A stretch of DNA of 64,000 bases from Mesorhabditis belari. Lineage: Eukaryota > Nematoda > Chromadorea > Rhabditida > Rhabditidae. Below, in pieces: positions 1 to 10,834 of this stretch (within the stretch, counting starts at the first letter, position 1; the number at the start of each line of letters is the position of its first letter). A program made the translations under genes and the position numbers. The notes below the pieces were generated by a model. The model ran no database searches and had not been told where the DNA came from. It saw nothing but the letters and a program-made list of their open reading frames with translations. Location of the stretch: NCBI GenBank assembly GCA_958450365.1, contig CAUEEP010000728.1:1178001-1242000 (forward strand). Reading direction: 5' to 3'.

Positions 1-1270
1 TGGCTAGAAAAGCTGAAGCATAGGCATGGCATTGTTTTTCGTTCCCTACAAGGAGAAGCAGCCGAAATCGACCTGAACAATGTTGAGCAGTGGAAAGATG
101 AAGTATTGAAGGGACTCTTGAAAGAATTTGAGCCAAAGAATGTTTTTAACTTGGATGAAACAGCTCTTTTTTACAAGCTCTTACAAGCTCTTTTTTTTTT
201 AAAACGTTGTCTTTCAAAGGCGATAGATGCACAAGTGGAAAGAAGAGCAAGGATAGAGTCACTGTTCTCGTCGGATCAAATATGGATGGAAGCGAAAGAT
301 GCCCTTTATTCGTGATTGGTAAATCGAAGCATCCGCGTTGCTTTAAGGATGTCAAAAAACTTCCTGTTTTGTCCGAAGCAAATTCAAGAGCGTGGATGAC
401 CAGCGAATTATTTGAGAGCTATCTCAAGAAATGGAATTCAAATTTGATCAAATTTAATCGGGAAATTTTGTTGTTTATTGATAACTGTCCAGCACATCCG
501 AAGCTCAATTTATCAAACATTCAGATTAAATTCTTTTTGCCGAATGCAACTGCGGCAATCCAACCAATGGATATGAGAATAATTAAAAATCTGAAGGTCA
601 GATACCGAACAGGATTGTTGAAACAAAGAATTGCAGCTGTCGATGCAAAGGCCAAATTCGAATTTAATCTTTTGGATGCACTATACTTACTCGAAGAATC
701 CTGGAATGACGTTAAAGTGGAGACGCTTTCAAATTGTTTTCGTAAGGCCGGATTCAAGAGATGTATGCAAGATGAGCCGCCATTTATCGAAAACAATAAC
801 GACGACGATAACTCGCTACAATCATTGCAGGCTATCTGGAATTAACTTATTGATAGTGAAGACGTTGATCGATCAATCAATCCTTTGGAATTTGCTTGCG
901 CCGACGAAAATGTTGTGACTACAGGGTTAAGATCGCTAGAGGAAATTGCACTAGCTGCTAAAGGTACAGATTATATCGTTTAAAGTAATGCTAATTTAAG
1001 GAAAAGATCAATTATGTTTCCTTAGGTTCGCAACTACAGTCGATTTCTTCTGATAGCGAGGATGATGAGCCAATCGTTGAAGACGTGGAAGAGCCGATAG
1101 TGACACGATCCGAGGCATATCTACATCTTCAAAAGCTCAAGATATTTGTGAGGAATAACCCTAATTCCGAAATTGTTAAGGCTTTAGCAACTTTTGATAA
1201 TTTTTTCTTTGATCAGGCTTTTTTTTCTCCTAAACAATCCCGTTTGACTAACTTTTTTGTTAAACTTTGA
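1..1270 (+). pseudogene. Tigger-like transposase (DDE_1), broken
   Basis: Reading from base 1 gives the end of a CENP-B-type DNA-binding domain (WLEKLKHRHGI), then the DDE_1 catalytic core: NLDETALFYK holds the first Asp, LFIDNCPAHP the second, and IQPMDMRIIKNLK the third Asp of the pogo-type DDD triad. The frame breaks near 175-205, where a TACAAGCTCT duplication and a T run shift it. It continues to an in-frame stop at 843-845, after which the same frame stays readable. A probable 60 bp intron (965-1024) joins to an acidic C-terminal tail ending about 1270. All three catalytic residues survive, but the frameshift and stop make it non-functional. Identification as Tigger/pogo is firm; family rank is not resolved. 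Confidence 0.88.
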
Positions 1271-1465
1271 TGCTTTTTGATAATTTTTTTACCTTTTTTG
1301 TTGAGTTTTTGCAATAAATATGTTCCAATACCTCTACATAACGTAATGGTTGCAATAAACCCTGCGTTTTTGATTCTATATAACAAAACCTCGATATAAC
1401 GTAAACCTCTATATAACGTAAACTATAGCCGGTCCCGTGAGTTACGTTGTAGAGAGGTTCGACTG
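1..1465 (+). mobile_element. Tigger/pogo-like DNA transposon, left end outside window
   Basis: The window opens inside a transposase of the CENP-B/Tigger group and the element runs to 1465, where the sequence ends in a pogo-type inverted terminus (reverse complement begins CAGTCGAACCTCTCTACAAC) followed by TA. About 80 bp inside it, related short motifs (CTCGATATAACG, CTCTATATAACG) recur. The left terminus is not visible, so the length is unknown. The MITEs at 3597-3766 and about 44611-44809 share this terminal motif and are probably mobilised by the same family. Confidence 0.85.
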
Positions 1466-1539
1466 TATTTGTAATTTATCGCAAACTTTATCGATCTAGT
1501 CAGAGATTCTAAATATGCTACTCGGCAAATGATCATGGA

Positions 1540-1660
1540 AGTTTAGGGGGAAAGCGATCAAAAAGTGCATCAACATTGCCTGGGTCTGTGACGGACATGT
1601 CGACTGTCCACACGGCGATGATGAAGAAAATTGTGATAAGTGGGAAAAACACTGGAATTG
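1540..1660 (+). CDS. LDL-receptor class A domain exon
   Basis: One frame reads [20 protein letters not shown] followed by EENCDKWE. This is the second half of an LDL-receptor class A module: Cys, then WVCDG, the Asp/Glu calcium-cage residues and the SDE-like GDDEENC ending. Such modules occur in extracellular nematode proteins. The first cysteines of the module should be in the preceding exon, which may have been displaced by the Tigger insertion upstream. I could not connect it confidently to a full gene. Confidence 0.6.
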
Positions 1661-1889
1661 TTAAAAATTTTAACAACGTCTATCAAAATCAGGTAATCAG
1701 GGATTTCTTCAGTTTTCTGACAAGAGTCGATTCAATTTTTGGTTTGACTTTGGTAGAGCTTTTAATTGATCTACCTGAGTTCCAAAATCAAGCCAAATCA
1801 GCCCAAGTTGCTAGTAGCCTTAGTTTTTGAATCAGTTCCAATGATCATTTTTGTTTTACCTCTTTCAAAACTAAAATGGTCTAGAATGG

Positions 1890-1978
1890 CTGGTGTCGAG
1901 AGAGTCGAGAGTCGAGATGCGATGCTGGAGTCGAGATGCTGGAGTCGAGATGCTGGAGTCGAGATGCTGGAGTCGAGG
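1890..1978. repeat. Tandem repeat, 15-bp unit (GTCGAGATGCTGGA)
   Basis: About five imperfect units of GTCGAGATGCTGGA stand in tandem, preceded by shorter GTCGAGA units. They keep an open frame of SRDAG-type residues on the plus strand, but this looks like repeat expansion rather than selection for protein. Confidence 0.85.
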
Positions 1979-2223
1979 TACGATTTCGAAAAAACGCCAC
2001 CCTTTGCCCACATTGGACCACGACTACTCAAAGGTTTGTGAATAGTGAGGGATTTTCTCGTGTTTAAGATTTCAATTATTTATCTATCTATTTATCTATT
2101 TATTTAGATTATTTATCGAATTCATCTATTCCCAAACCTTAACCCAAAACCACTTTTCAGACTCCACCACTTCGATCCGATGCCCGATGATCTACTCGTC
2201 AAAGCGAATTATGGAGAGGCATA
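1979..2223 (+). CDS. Possible exon pair of unknown protein
   Basis: An open stretch reads YDFEKTPPFAHIGPRLLK and meets a GTTTGTG donor near 2034. After a 120-bp AT-rich intron ending CACTTTTCAG, a second block continues in frame as DSTTSIRCPMIYSSKRIMERHN and stops at 2221-2223. The higher GC of these two blocks than the surrounding DNA and the matching phase suggest real exons, perhaps of the same gene as the LDL-A exon. I do not recognise the family. Confidence 0.35.
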
Positions 2224-3194
2224 ACTAACGTAATTCAATCAAAACTTTCAAGGGTTTATAAATGAAAATAATTCACAATATATTTCTATATCGATTTCTA
2301 ATTTTAGAAAGACTGGGAATACGCAAACATTCCACATCGCCATCAAACCCTGGGAACGGTTGGAGGCAAGATGATCAGTACCAGAAAATGCACTTTTGTA
2401 CATTTGTATCTTATCTACAATAATGTATTGTCAACCTCTACAATAATGTATTGTCATTCAGGACATTTTGCTTTGCACAAACTCCAAAAGGACTACAAAA
2501 CCAGAATAGACAGTAACTCGTTCTTTCAATGAAACTCAAATTTTTATTTCACTTTCCCTTGACGTCTTCATCAAATCACCTGTCGCTCCATCACTAAATG
2601 AAAAGCTTTCCAATTTCTGAATGAATAAAATGTTTCAAGTTTTTTTTTGTCTGCAATCCTGTCACTGATTTATTAACGAAGAAGTAAAAAAGAGGGAAAG
2701 AACAGAAAGATGAGATTTTGGGGAAAGGAAAGAGGTGATTTTTACAGATTTTGTCATCATTTCCCAATATTTCTTCTCTCTAGCGTTGGAAATTTCCGCC
2801 TCGACAGAAAATGCACCTGAAATTTGAGAGTACATTTTTAAAGGTTACATTGTGATAGTCGAAAGTTTTATTATTGAAAGAGAAGTGAAAATTTGGATTA
2901 GTTTTTTTTTTGTTAGTTAAGCTTTGAAAGAAATTGTTAGACTTTAGAAAAAGCGAGTCTCACCGATTACGGAGAGCCGAGCCCTTGCTACTGAAATTTG
3001 GCAATATAAGAAAAACTTTGTTATAGCATTTCGGATTTTGATTGTTTATCTTTTGCAGTTTGACAAGGGAAAGATTACTGCGATTTCTAGTGGGATTACT
3101 GTAAAGCTAGTGTACTAAATGTTGATCAAGTTTGATATGCCAAAGCTAAATCTTATCTTAGCTAATAATCAGTGATCTTTGAAACTAGCTAAAA

Positions 3195-3383
3195 TTATAC
3201 TAGCTTCTGTAATACGAACTTTTGTGAGAATCCAGATCCTTCTTGTTGTCGAACACCGATATCCAACGGAAGATCGGGGCTATCGAATTGGGCCCCAAAT
3301 TGCGCGGGGAGGCCTCGAGATCGGAAACTCGTCACACACATCACAAAGGCACTAAAAAGATAAATGCTTTCATAGATATTCAT
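3195..3383 (-). CDS. Possible exon of unknown (secreted?) protein
   Basis: A 62-codon minus-strand ORF includes a GC-richer block (SRGLPAQFGAQF, then DSPDLPLDIGVRQQEGSG) inside otherwise AT-rich DNA. A TTTTTAG acceptor precedes the block, so it may be an internal exon and not a start. The first residues are hydrophobic but no clear signal peptide is separable from the intron. No family is recognised. Confidence 0.3.
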   Translation of the reverse strand: MNIYESIYLFSAFVMCVTSFRSRGLPAQFGAQFDSPDLPLDIGVRQQEGSGFSQKFVLQKLV

Positions 3384-3465
3384 TTATTTTACATAACAAT
3401 ATCTCCATTTAGCCAGGCCTAACCTAGGCTATAGGTCCTGGGTCAAGTCCTGGCCTGGTCTCACC

Positions 3466-3556
3466 TAGCTTTAGGCTAGGTGAGCTTTAGGCCAGGTGAG
3501 CTTTAGGCCAAGTGAGCTTTAGGCCAAGTGAGCTTTAGGCCAAGTGAGCTTTAGGC
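3466..3556. repeat. Tandem repeat, about 17-bp unit (AAGTGAGCTTTAGGCC)
   Basis: Five to six imperfect tandem copies of GTGAGCTTTAGGCCA. The upstream 60 bp also has CCTGGCCT-type duplications. No coding potential. Confidence 0.85.
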
Positions 3557-3596
3557 CTTAGACTTTTGGCCCAGTTGGGTTCAGCTTATACTTGTA

Positions 3597-3766
3597 CAGT
3601 CAACTCTCGATATAACGATTTTGAAATTCTAAAACGCGCTCTTGGTTTCTGGGTAGCTGCTCCAAACGCAATCGTTAGCCGCTCAGGGCAGCAATTGTGA
3701 CACTCTTTAGAATCGTTAAATCGAAATTTTTGATCCCAAGCGAATCGTTAAATCGAGAGTCGACTG
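3597..3766. mobile_element. Pogo/Tigger-type MITE, 170 bp
   Basis: Terminal inverted repeats CAGTCAACTCTCGATATAAC and (reverse complement of the right end) CAGTCGACTCTCGATTTAAC, flanked on both sides by the dinucleotide TA. There is no coding capacity. The termini match the Tigger element at the window start closely enough to suggest shared transposase. Confidence 0.9.
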
Positions 3767-4496
3767 TATATTGTGTTTCTTAAGCAAAACAAAGCAATAA
3801 ACAGGCTAAGTGACTGTCAGGCTTAAAAAAGCTTCCAACAATTACAAAAAATGGTTTGAGCTTAATGTAAAAAAATTGTCAAAGCACCAACCCAACCAAG
3901 AAAATCACGCTGAAAATTCGCATTTTTCTTGCTGAACCAAGGAGATAAATCTGGAAATGATGAGCTGATTGCGAGAGTTTTACCTCAAGAACTATGAGAC
4001 TTTTCAAACAAAAAAAAATTTGTGCTCTCAAAATGAGTTGAAGTTTGGAAGAACACTTCTCTCTTTTAAAACGAATTTTATGAAACCCCACCGGAAAAAA
4101 AGAGGGGGCGGGCCAAGGAGAAGAGACAAAAAAAAAAGAAACGAAAACAAAAGTAGCTTCTGAAAAAAAGGAAAAATTACACCTGCACCGACTCCTTTGG
4201 GAAATGAGGGAATTTTCAAGGTTAGTAGGAAAGAGGAAAAGTTATAAAGTTAAAATATGATAGAAATAGATCTTTGCTCTTTGTGTTTAAAATTTTGACT
4301 CTTCCAAGTCTTCTTCGAAAATCACATGCATTGAATTTTGACCTTAAGATGGGTCTCCGTTTTCTGCGGGTGCAAGGGTTGCAATTTCTCTGCAAAATGC
4401 CCGCAATTTTAGTCATTAAAGGATAAAAGGGGACAAGATGTGTCTAATGAAGCCATTCAGATAACTATTTTGAGAATAGGAAAAAGAATAGCAAGC
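3767..4496. other. AT-rich DNA without recognisable gene
   Basis: Poly-A and poly-T runs and short random ORFs only. Nothing here meets a coding or element criterion. Confidence 0.5.
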
Positions 4497-5155
4497 CACA
4501 AACTATGGAAGTGAGGTGAAGGGGAAAAACAATGGAGAAAGCTTGGTAAGTTTTTGCTTCTAAGTGTTTTGTGCTCACCAAAGGGGAAACACATACTTTC
4601 TAGCGCATTGAAGTAATCATTGCTGCAAGAAAGTAAACAGTTGACTGTGCTAGAAAGGGTGTGTTTCTGTTTTTTTTACATAATAGAAAAAAGCAGCTTA
4701 TTTTGGGAAAAGGTTATTCAATTTTGAGTTAATTTAAGTCAAAAGTAAGCCTTCAAAATATAGAGAATCCTAGAAATTCTTCATTTCTAGAAGCTCAGTT
4801 CTTCATTTCCCATTTGTTCATTACAAAGCTTATTTCAAAAAAAGAGGCAAGACTAGCGGAAACAAAAATGATGAGCTCGTAGTTTGAGTTCAATTTATTT
4901 CCCGATACTTCCAAAAAAATGGAAAACAAACAAGATCCATCATTTCATTTGAATTCCCCTTGACCAAAGTATGTTTTTTTGTCGCGCATTTTTTCCAATT
5001 TTGGAACTCTCGTTTTTTTAGGGTTTCCTTTACGATTTTAGTCGATTACGTAGGAGATTTGTGTAAGTTTGGGACTGGGATTCGAAATTGAAGACTTGAG
5101 TATTTAAAGCTTAATCCCAGTGAAGTTATAGAAGATCAAATGAGAATAAACTTGC
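4497..5155 (+). repeat. 0.65-kb inverted repeat, copy 1
   Basis: This block is the reverse complement, with few changes, of 10835-11487. Shared landmarks include GGGGAAAAACAATGGAGAAA, the AAACACATACTTTCTAGCGC stretch and TTTAGTCGATTACGTAGGAG. No gene is seen inside. The outer edges of the two copies (4497 and 11487) define a 7-kb unit. Confidence 0.85.
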
Positions 5156-5294
5156 TTGTGAGATGGTGGAAATGTTAAAAGAGAAGAATGAAGTTTGTTT
5201 GAAGTTTGAAGGGAATTGTTCTGAGGAAAAGCTATGTCTCTAATTTGATCGAGATCTCGAGATTATCAGAACGTATTCGAACAAACGTTAAACA

Positions 5295-5356
5295 TGAGCC
5301 AAGCCAAGCCAAGCCAAGCCAAGCCAAGCCAAGCCAAGCCAAGCCAAGCCAAGCCA
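5295..5356. repeat. (AAGCC)n microsatellite
   Basis: About twelve uninterrupted copies of the pentamer AAGCC. Flanks are not coding. Confidence 0.97.
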
Positions 5357-6594
5357 ATGTTGATCCAATTATTGCTTGATTCTGAAACTCAGGGCCAGAA
5401 AGGGTATGTTTCCATTTTTAAACACAAAATATTCGTTTAAATCGCAAAATGTGTTGTCATTTGTTTACGAATCCAGCCAGGATGCATAAACGTTGAATAG
5501 CTAGAGCTAGCTAATTGCCAATGTTTATTGAATCTGCGAATGGTAAAAAGATACCCTATAGCTTGTGCCCAAAGATACTATAAGCATTTACCAGATGTGA
5601 GATAAAGGTGAACAATAAGCTTTTGTATATAAGCTTTTCATTAGTCATCTTATTCACAAAAACTATGCAAAAATAAGTCTGACTCAGTCAGTCTGCCGTT
5701 TTTCCTTTTGTTTCTTTATTCAAAGTATTCAAATTATAAAAGAACTAGACAAAAAAACATGGACTACTTGCAAAAAGCACAATCGTTCAAAGACTTTAAA
5801 TGTTATTTTCTAAGTGAAAAGAATTTTCCAAAGGAGATTCTCGGTAATTCTTATTTTGGATCATTTGCAAGAATAACAAAAAGTGAATTTGTAAGTCTTT
5901 TCAAAGGGAACAAAAAAAACACACACAAAAGACGTCAAATTTCTTTGCTGATTATGATGAATTTGTTTTTGACTAGAAATTGTGAAATGACAAAAGGATT
6001 TGTCCTCGAAGAATGTGAAAAAAAAATGACAATAGGATTTGCTGGAAAGGTCAAAAATCATTAAAACAGATAGAAAGTTGGCTTTTGGATTTTTTTTTTT
6101 TTGAAATTTTGAATTTTGATTTTGAAATGCATCTTCTTGAAAAAGAAAATTCACTTCAAAGCACAAAACAAAAGCGCAAAAGAAGTCAAATAGTAAAAAG
6201 GTTATGATTTTTTGACATTTCTAGTCATTTTTTTTGAATTCTTTTTAAAAAAAAAGTCAGGTTAAGAAGAAATTTGAAATCTTTTGCTTAGCTTAAAAAG
6301 CAAACTTTTGACATTTGACGCCTGGCATTTTTGAGCAAAATAAATGCCTCAAATATCGAGGGTTCAAAAACAAGTTTTTTGTTTGTTTTGAATAAACATA
6401 ATTCAAAGAGCTGAAAACTTTATGAAATAGCCGAATATTTTGAGATAAAAAATGACATTTCCATTGAAACGGGTAAATATTTGCGAATGATTCGAATGAG
6501 ATGTTCGCGCCTCAAAAACAAAAGAAAAAACCCTACAAAATGTGGTGATCACCATGGTGAATTGGAATTGAAATAAGCTATGAATAATGTTTTA
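5357..6594. other. AT-rich stretch; one weak ORF
   Basis: A 118-codon plus-strand ORF (5708-6064) starts MFLYSKYSNYKRTRQKN and is rich in Lys, Phe and Asn, as random AT-rich DNA would be. It has no splice-compatible partner and no recognisable domain, so I do not call it a gene. Confidence 0.4.
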
Positions 6595-6645
6595 AATTTA
6601 AATTTAAATTTAAATTTAAAATTTAAAATTAAATTAAATTTTAAA
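6595..6645. repeat. AAATTT-type low-complexity repeat
   Basis: Repeated TTTAAATTTAAA that is self-complementary and could extrude as a cruciform. Confidence 0.9.
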
Positions 6646-6732
6646 ACAAATTTCAAACTACTTCAAATTATTCAAATGTTTAATCAAGATTGAATCCCCT
6701 TCTAAATGCAAGCTTTTCAGTCTTCGCGGCTA

Positions 6733-6826
6733 AAGCTTAGCCGACAAGACTACTGTCTTTTTGACGACAAGACTACTGTCTTTTGGCGACAAGACTACTG
6801 TCTTTTTGGCGACAAGACTTTTTGGC
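6733..6826. repeat. Tandem repeat, 23-24-bp unit (GACAAGACTACTGTCTTTTT)
   Basis: Four units of GACAAGACTACTGTCTTTTTGGC; the last is truncated. Each unit contains GACAAGAC/GTCTTTTT, a partial palindrome. Confidence 0.9.
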
Positions 6827-8079
6827 ATTACAATTACAATTCAAAAAGTGTTTCCAGGCAGAGAAAAGCCAAATTTCCAAGCCAAGTCAAGGGAAAGTTC
6901 AGAGTTTTGCTCAAAATTCCCGTAAATTCCAGCCCAAATCAGAAGCAACACCTCAAAAATCTCTTGACCCTAGAGAGTGTAAATTTCCATGAACATAGAC
7001 TCGCCTCTTTCCCATTCCATAAATAGAAAAACTCTGCAACTGCACAGAGATCCATTAAGATCTTGTGAACTCAAAAAGATGACTCTAAAATGTGGGAAAA
7101 TGCCTCTAAAATTTGGGTGGAAATTTTTTCTTAAAGCTATCCATTTTTTCATTAGCATTTCTTTTCTAGACGAGAAGAAAGCGTCACTTGATGTGCTGCA
7201 CAGAGGCTCATTTCAGGAAAAAGAAAACTCTTTCAGTGTCAATTAGTTTCATTCATTTCACTTCTTATCCTTTGAAATGAACTTTTCTGGAAAATTTTCT
7301 AGGATTTGAACTCGGAAATGAACTTTGACCGGACGAATGGCTCAATTTGAGTTGTTGATCGCAACTAGCAGTGGTTTTTTTTCAATGAAAGTCACGGTGT
7401 TCAGTTACTTATTAAAATCTATGACAGACTACAGCTCAAGTCTTATTTCTATAACATTTTCATAATACCAAAGGACCGCTAGAAAGCGTGGAAACGCTGC
7501 AGATACAATGTATAACTTTGTTCTTTTCAACCGAACATTTTCCAAACAAACGTGTCAACTTTTAAAAGCTACCGTAACCTTTTCTCTCTTTTTTGTCCAA
7601 TCCTACCAGATTTATCTATTCTTGGTGTAAGGTTAAAAGTAGGGAAATTGGATGGAAAAAAATAGAGGTAGAATTACGATAGTTTTAGAAAGTTGGCAGC
7701 ATTAAAAGCACTATTCTAATAAATTCTAATAAGCTGATCATGATGCAATATGGGATTCCTAAAAGAAATTTTCCATCTTTTATCCATCTCAAGAAAGAGG
7801 TCCATCTCATTTTCTGTTTCATTCATTGTTTCAGAAAATTCAAAGATGAGCTTTAGACCAAGTCTCTTTCAAATTTTCAGCAACCAAATGTGTGGGTTGC
7901 TCACTATTTGTGTTTATTCAACCGGATTTTGGAGTTTTGTTTAAAATCCCAAAATTCTCAATGAGCTCATCGAATATTACGAAAAGGCTTTCATAGGTAA
8001 AAAAAAGTTTACACTTTATGCATGTTTTTCAAAGTTCAAGAAAAAAGCAAAGAATTGTTTCGAATTGAAAGTGTTTTTG
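6827..8079. other. No supportable gene
   Basis: Several short ORFs (for example 6989-7246 and 7750-7944) lack domains, splice partners or compositional contrast with their flanks. The 7750-7944 ORF has a Phe/Ser-rich hydrophobic run (MGFLKEIFHLLSIS) that could be a membrane exon, but nothing supports it. Confidence 0.4.
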
Positions 8080-8212
8080 AGCCGCTGGCTATTCTCGTAT
8101 GTGTCCCCCCCCTATTAGTGACCCATTTTGTTCAACGACTAATGGCTAAGCAATTGGGATTTTTCCGAGAGTACATTGATCTTTTAAAGGTTTACAAGTG
8201 GTCAACAGAATT
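8080..8212 (+). repeat. Direct repeat A, copy 1 (133 bp)
   Basis: Runs from GAGCCGCTGGCTATTCTCGT to GTGGTCAACAGAAT and is repeated at 8430-8562 with small indels (C-run length, one added A). In copy 1 the frame EPLAILVCVPPLLVTHFVQR is open within a 72-codon ORF (8022-8240); in copy 2 the same frame is disrupted. Copy 1 might therefore be a real membrane-segment exon that was duplicated. Confidence 0.9.
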
Positions 8213-8429
8213 ATATATAGATACTTTATTCAGGACCTGAGATAAAGTGCGCTGGATTTAAGATTAAAAACACATGAATTGTGAAGAAAAGGTGAAAAAA
8301 AAAGTAATCTCAAAGGGAAAACTAAAAACACTTGACTAATAGGGATGACTAAAATCAGAAAAATGATTTATATTTATTTATTTTTGAGAAGAAAAAAAAA
8401 CAATGATTCCGTGTATTCTTTTTGGTTGA

Positions 8430-8562
8430 ATGAGCCGCTGGCTATTCTCGTATGTCCCCCCATTAGTGACCCATTCTGTTCAACGACTAATGGCTAAAGT
8501 AATTGGGATTTTTCCGAGAGTACATTGATCTTTTAAAGGTTTACAAGTGGTCAACAGAATGA
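8430..8562 (+). repeat. Direct repeat A, copy 2
   Basis: Second copy of the 133-bp segment, about 350 bp downstream of the first and in the same orientation. A shorter C run and an extra base break the open frame of copy 1. Confidence 0.9.
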
Positions 8563-9507
8563 TTTCAGAAAATTTACTAAATTACTAAATTCGAATTTTA
8601 GATTTATCTTTCCGATTTGTCCTACTGTATGTCAAAAAGGAAAAAGGAAACGCTTTCTGGTGCATTGCATTCTGAATCCTCTTAGAAATGCTCTTTGTAG
8701 TGCACTTTGTATTTGAATTTTTAAACACACTCTTTCTGGCGCACTGACTGTTCGATTTTCTCGAAGTATTAGTGCAGGATGGACTATAAGAAGTGCGTTT
8801 ACCCTTTTAACACAAAGTACATCAATTAGAGGCTAGATCAAGCTAGACTAGAGCAGAACTAGAGACTCAAGCGCACAAGCCAACTGCAAGAATATAGAAC
8901 TTCAATTTATAATGAGATATAACAACAGATACTCAAATGAAAAGCCGACAATCTGCCTTTTTGATCTGAAAAGCCGACAATCTGCCAAAAAAGTTGAATT
9001 GGCGATTTTTATATGAAGTATGATATCAAAAAGTTTAAATATTTAAGAGAAAATTGAACTTTTTATATTTTGTTTCTTTGAAAGAGGACGGAAGTTGAAA
9101 TATGAGATGTCTTTCTTTTTCAGAATATAGTTCAAAATTCTTCTCTTTAAGTCAGAAATTAGCACATTCTTCATTCGACTGCCAATTGCCAATTGATGCC
9201 TTTCAAAGATCTCTTTTCGCCCACATTGCTCAATTTCATTTAATTGAAATGTGAGAAAAATAAAGAGAAGATTTTTCTGCGGCTAATTTTTGGTGTAGTG
9301 TGGGTAAAAGTTTATGCTACGAAATTGCAAATTTTTACACACAAAGCACAAAATTTATACGCACAAATGGGAGCCTAGAAAAGAAAAGAAATAGAGTAAA
9401 AAAATGGAATGTAAAGGAATCAAAAAATGGGAATCACGGGTTGACTCGAGAATCACAGAAAAGCTTGAAAGAAAAGAAGCTGGGACACTGGAATCTTGTG
9501 GAATCTT

Positions 9508-9575
9508 ACGCCATTCACTTCAAGTGTGCTCAGCAAATGTAGATTCGTTGTTTCAAAGAAAATTTCGTCTGGCTG
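9508..9575 (+). repeat. Direct repeat B, copy 1 (about 65 bp)
   Basis: TCACTTCAAGTGTGCTCAGC and the following 45 bases recur at 9741-9806. The repeat lies in two different short ORFs, so coding is not implied. Confidence 0.85.
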
Positions 9576-9740
9576 TTTACTAGAGAAGTGCAATAGGTCA
9601 AGATGGCCTTCTGTAATGAGACCTCATCATACGCAGTTTTTCATGGAGATTCTGAATTTGCTTTCAAAATCGACAAAACAGCTTTCAGGCAAAAGTTATG
9701 AGGATTTTAAGTTTCGGACTGCCTCTACAAAGTTCTTTGT

Positions 9741-9806
9741 TCACTTCAAGTGTGCTCAGCAAATGTCGTTTCGTTGTTTCAAAGAAAATTTCGTCTGGTT
9801 GCTTAG
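9741..9806 (+). repeat. Direct repeat B, copy 2
   Basis: Near-identical second copy, 233 bp downstream. Beyond it, to 10368, the sequence is AT-rich with no gene I can support. Confidence 0.85.
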
Positions 9807-10368
9807 ACCAGAAGTCAGGCTTGATTCATAAAAAGTTGCCGAAGTCTAAGCCTAACCGTTTTCGTGTTGGGGCATCAATGGCAGATAGTGATTCGCATAA
9901 AATCCACAAGTCTCAAAAATATTGTACTTAGAACAATTTCAGCTTTCACTCTTTCGTTTTCTCGTTTTCTTCTCTTTTTGTTTCTAATTTTTGAACAGCT
10001 ACAAAAGCCAGACGTTCATAACTTTTCAGATACTCAAAGCAATATCCTATTGTGATTGGATAGAGAAAACAAGTGAAATCAGAGAGATTTGCATAGATTA
10101 TGATAAAGGTGATTCGTTAATTCTATGGAAAAACGTTCATTTTCCTTCTTTTCCCTGGTTAGTTTCTAAATTTTGAATCAACTTTATTAAAAACTTTATT
10201 TGCTAATCCGAAAACAAATCGATTTAGTGTAATGATCAATTTATTGTATTATTGTAAATGAAATAATCGATTCATTAATAATCACCAAAGATCTAAAATA
10301 TCCGAAACGATTATCAATAGTCTTTGTTTAAAGGAAAAAGTTGACTTTCTTTAAGTTTAATCGTTTTC

Positions 10369-10834
10369 AGCAATCAAATTGCAAATTGAGTTTGAATGTG
10401 GTCGAGATTGTGAGGAAATTTTGGCGAAAAATCGACGAAAATGTAACGAATCAACTTTGCTTTTGAGTGGTTCACCTATATGAAATGTATCTGAAATTCG
10501 AATCGCTAGCCACTAGCCACTAAGTTAAGAAATGCAAACATTATTCTTGTTTTACAAAGTTTTATAGTGTTCATTTACAAAACAAAACTAAGCTAAACAA
10601 AAATTTTTAAGGTTCTAAGCTTTCAATCAAATCCTCACTCTTTATGTAAACAAGCTTCAAGCGTAGTGCTTGAACAACTATTGAAAAATTCCTTTAAGTC
10701 AATTTAAGCAATCAAATTTCTAACAACAAATGATGAAATTGTTTAACAGTACAGTTCGTTTAACAGTACAGTTTGTTTAACAGTACAGTTTGCTTAACAG
10801 TACAGTTTGCTTAACAGTACAGTTTGCTTAACAG
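10369..10834 (+). repeat. Dispersed 0.46-kb repeat ending in 17-bp tandem units, copy 1
   Basis: The segment beginning CAGCAATCAAATTGCAAATT is almost identical to 41097-41575, over 30 kb away and in the same orientation (only a few substitutions seen). Both copies end in a run of AACAGTACAGTTTGCTT units: about five here, six at the other site. No coding capacity and no inverted termini; the class of element is unknown. Confidence 0.9.

Noticed and set aside
1798..2031. 77-codon minus-strand ORF over the 15-bp tandem repeat
   Set aside because: Open only because the repeat unit length is a multiple of three.
5708..6064. 118-codon ORF as a gene
   Set aside because: Lys/Phe/Asn-rich like random AT-rich sequence, with no signal, domain or splice support.
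10740..10834. CRISPR-like array
   Set aside because: The repeats are directly tandem with no unique spacers; host DNA is eukaryotic.
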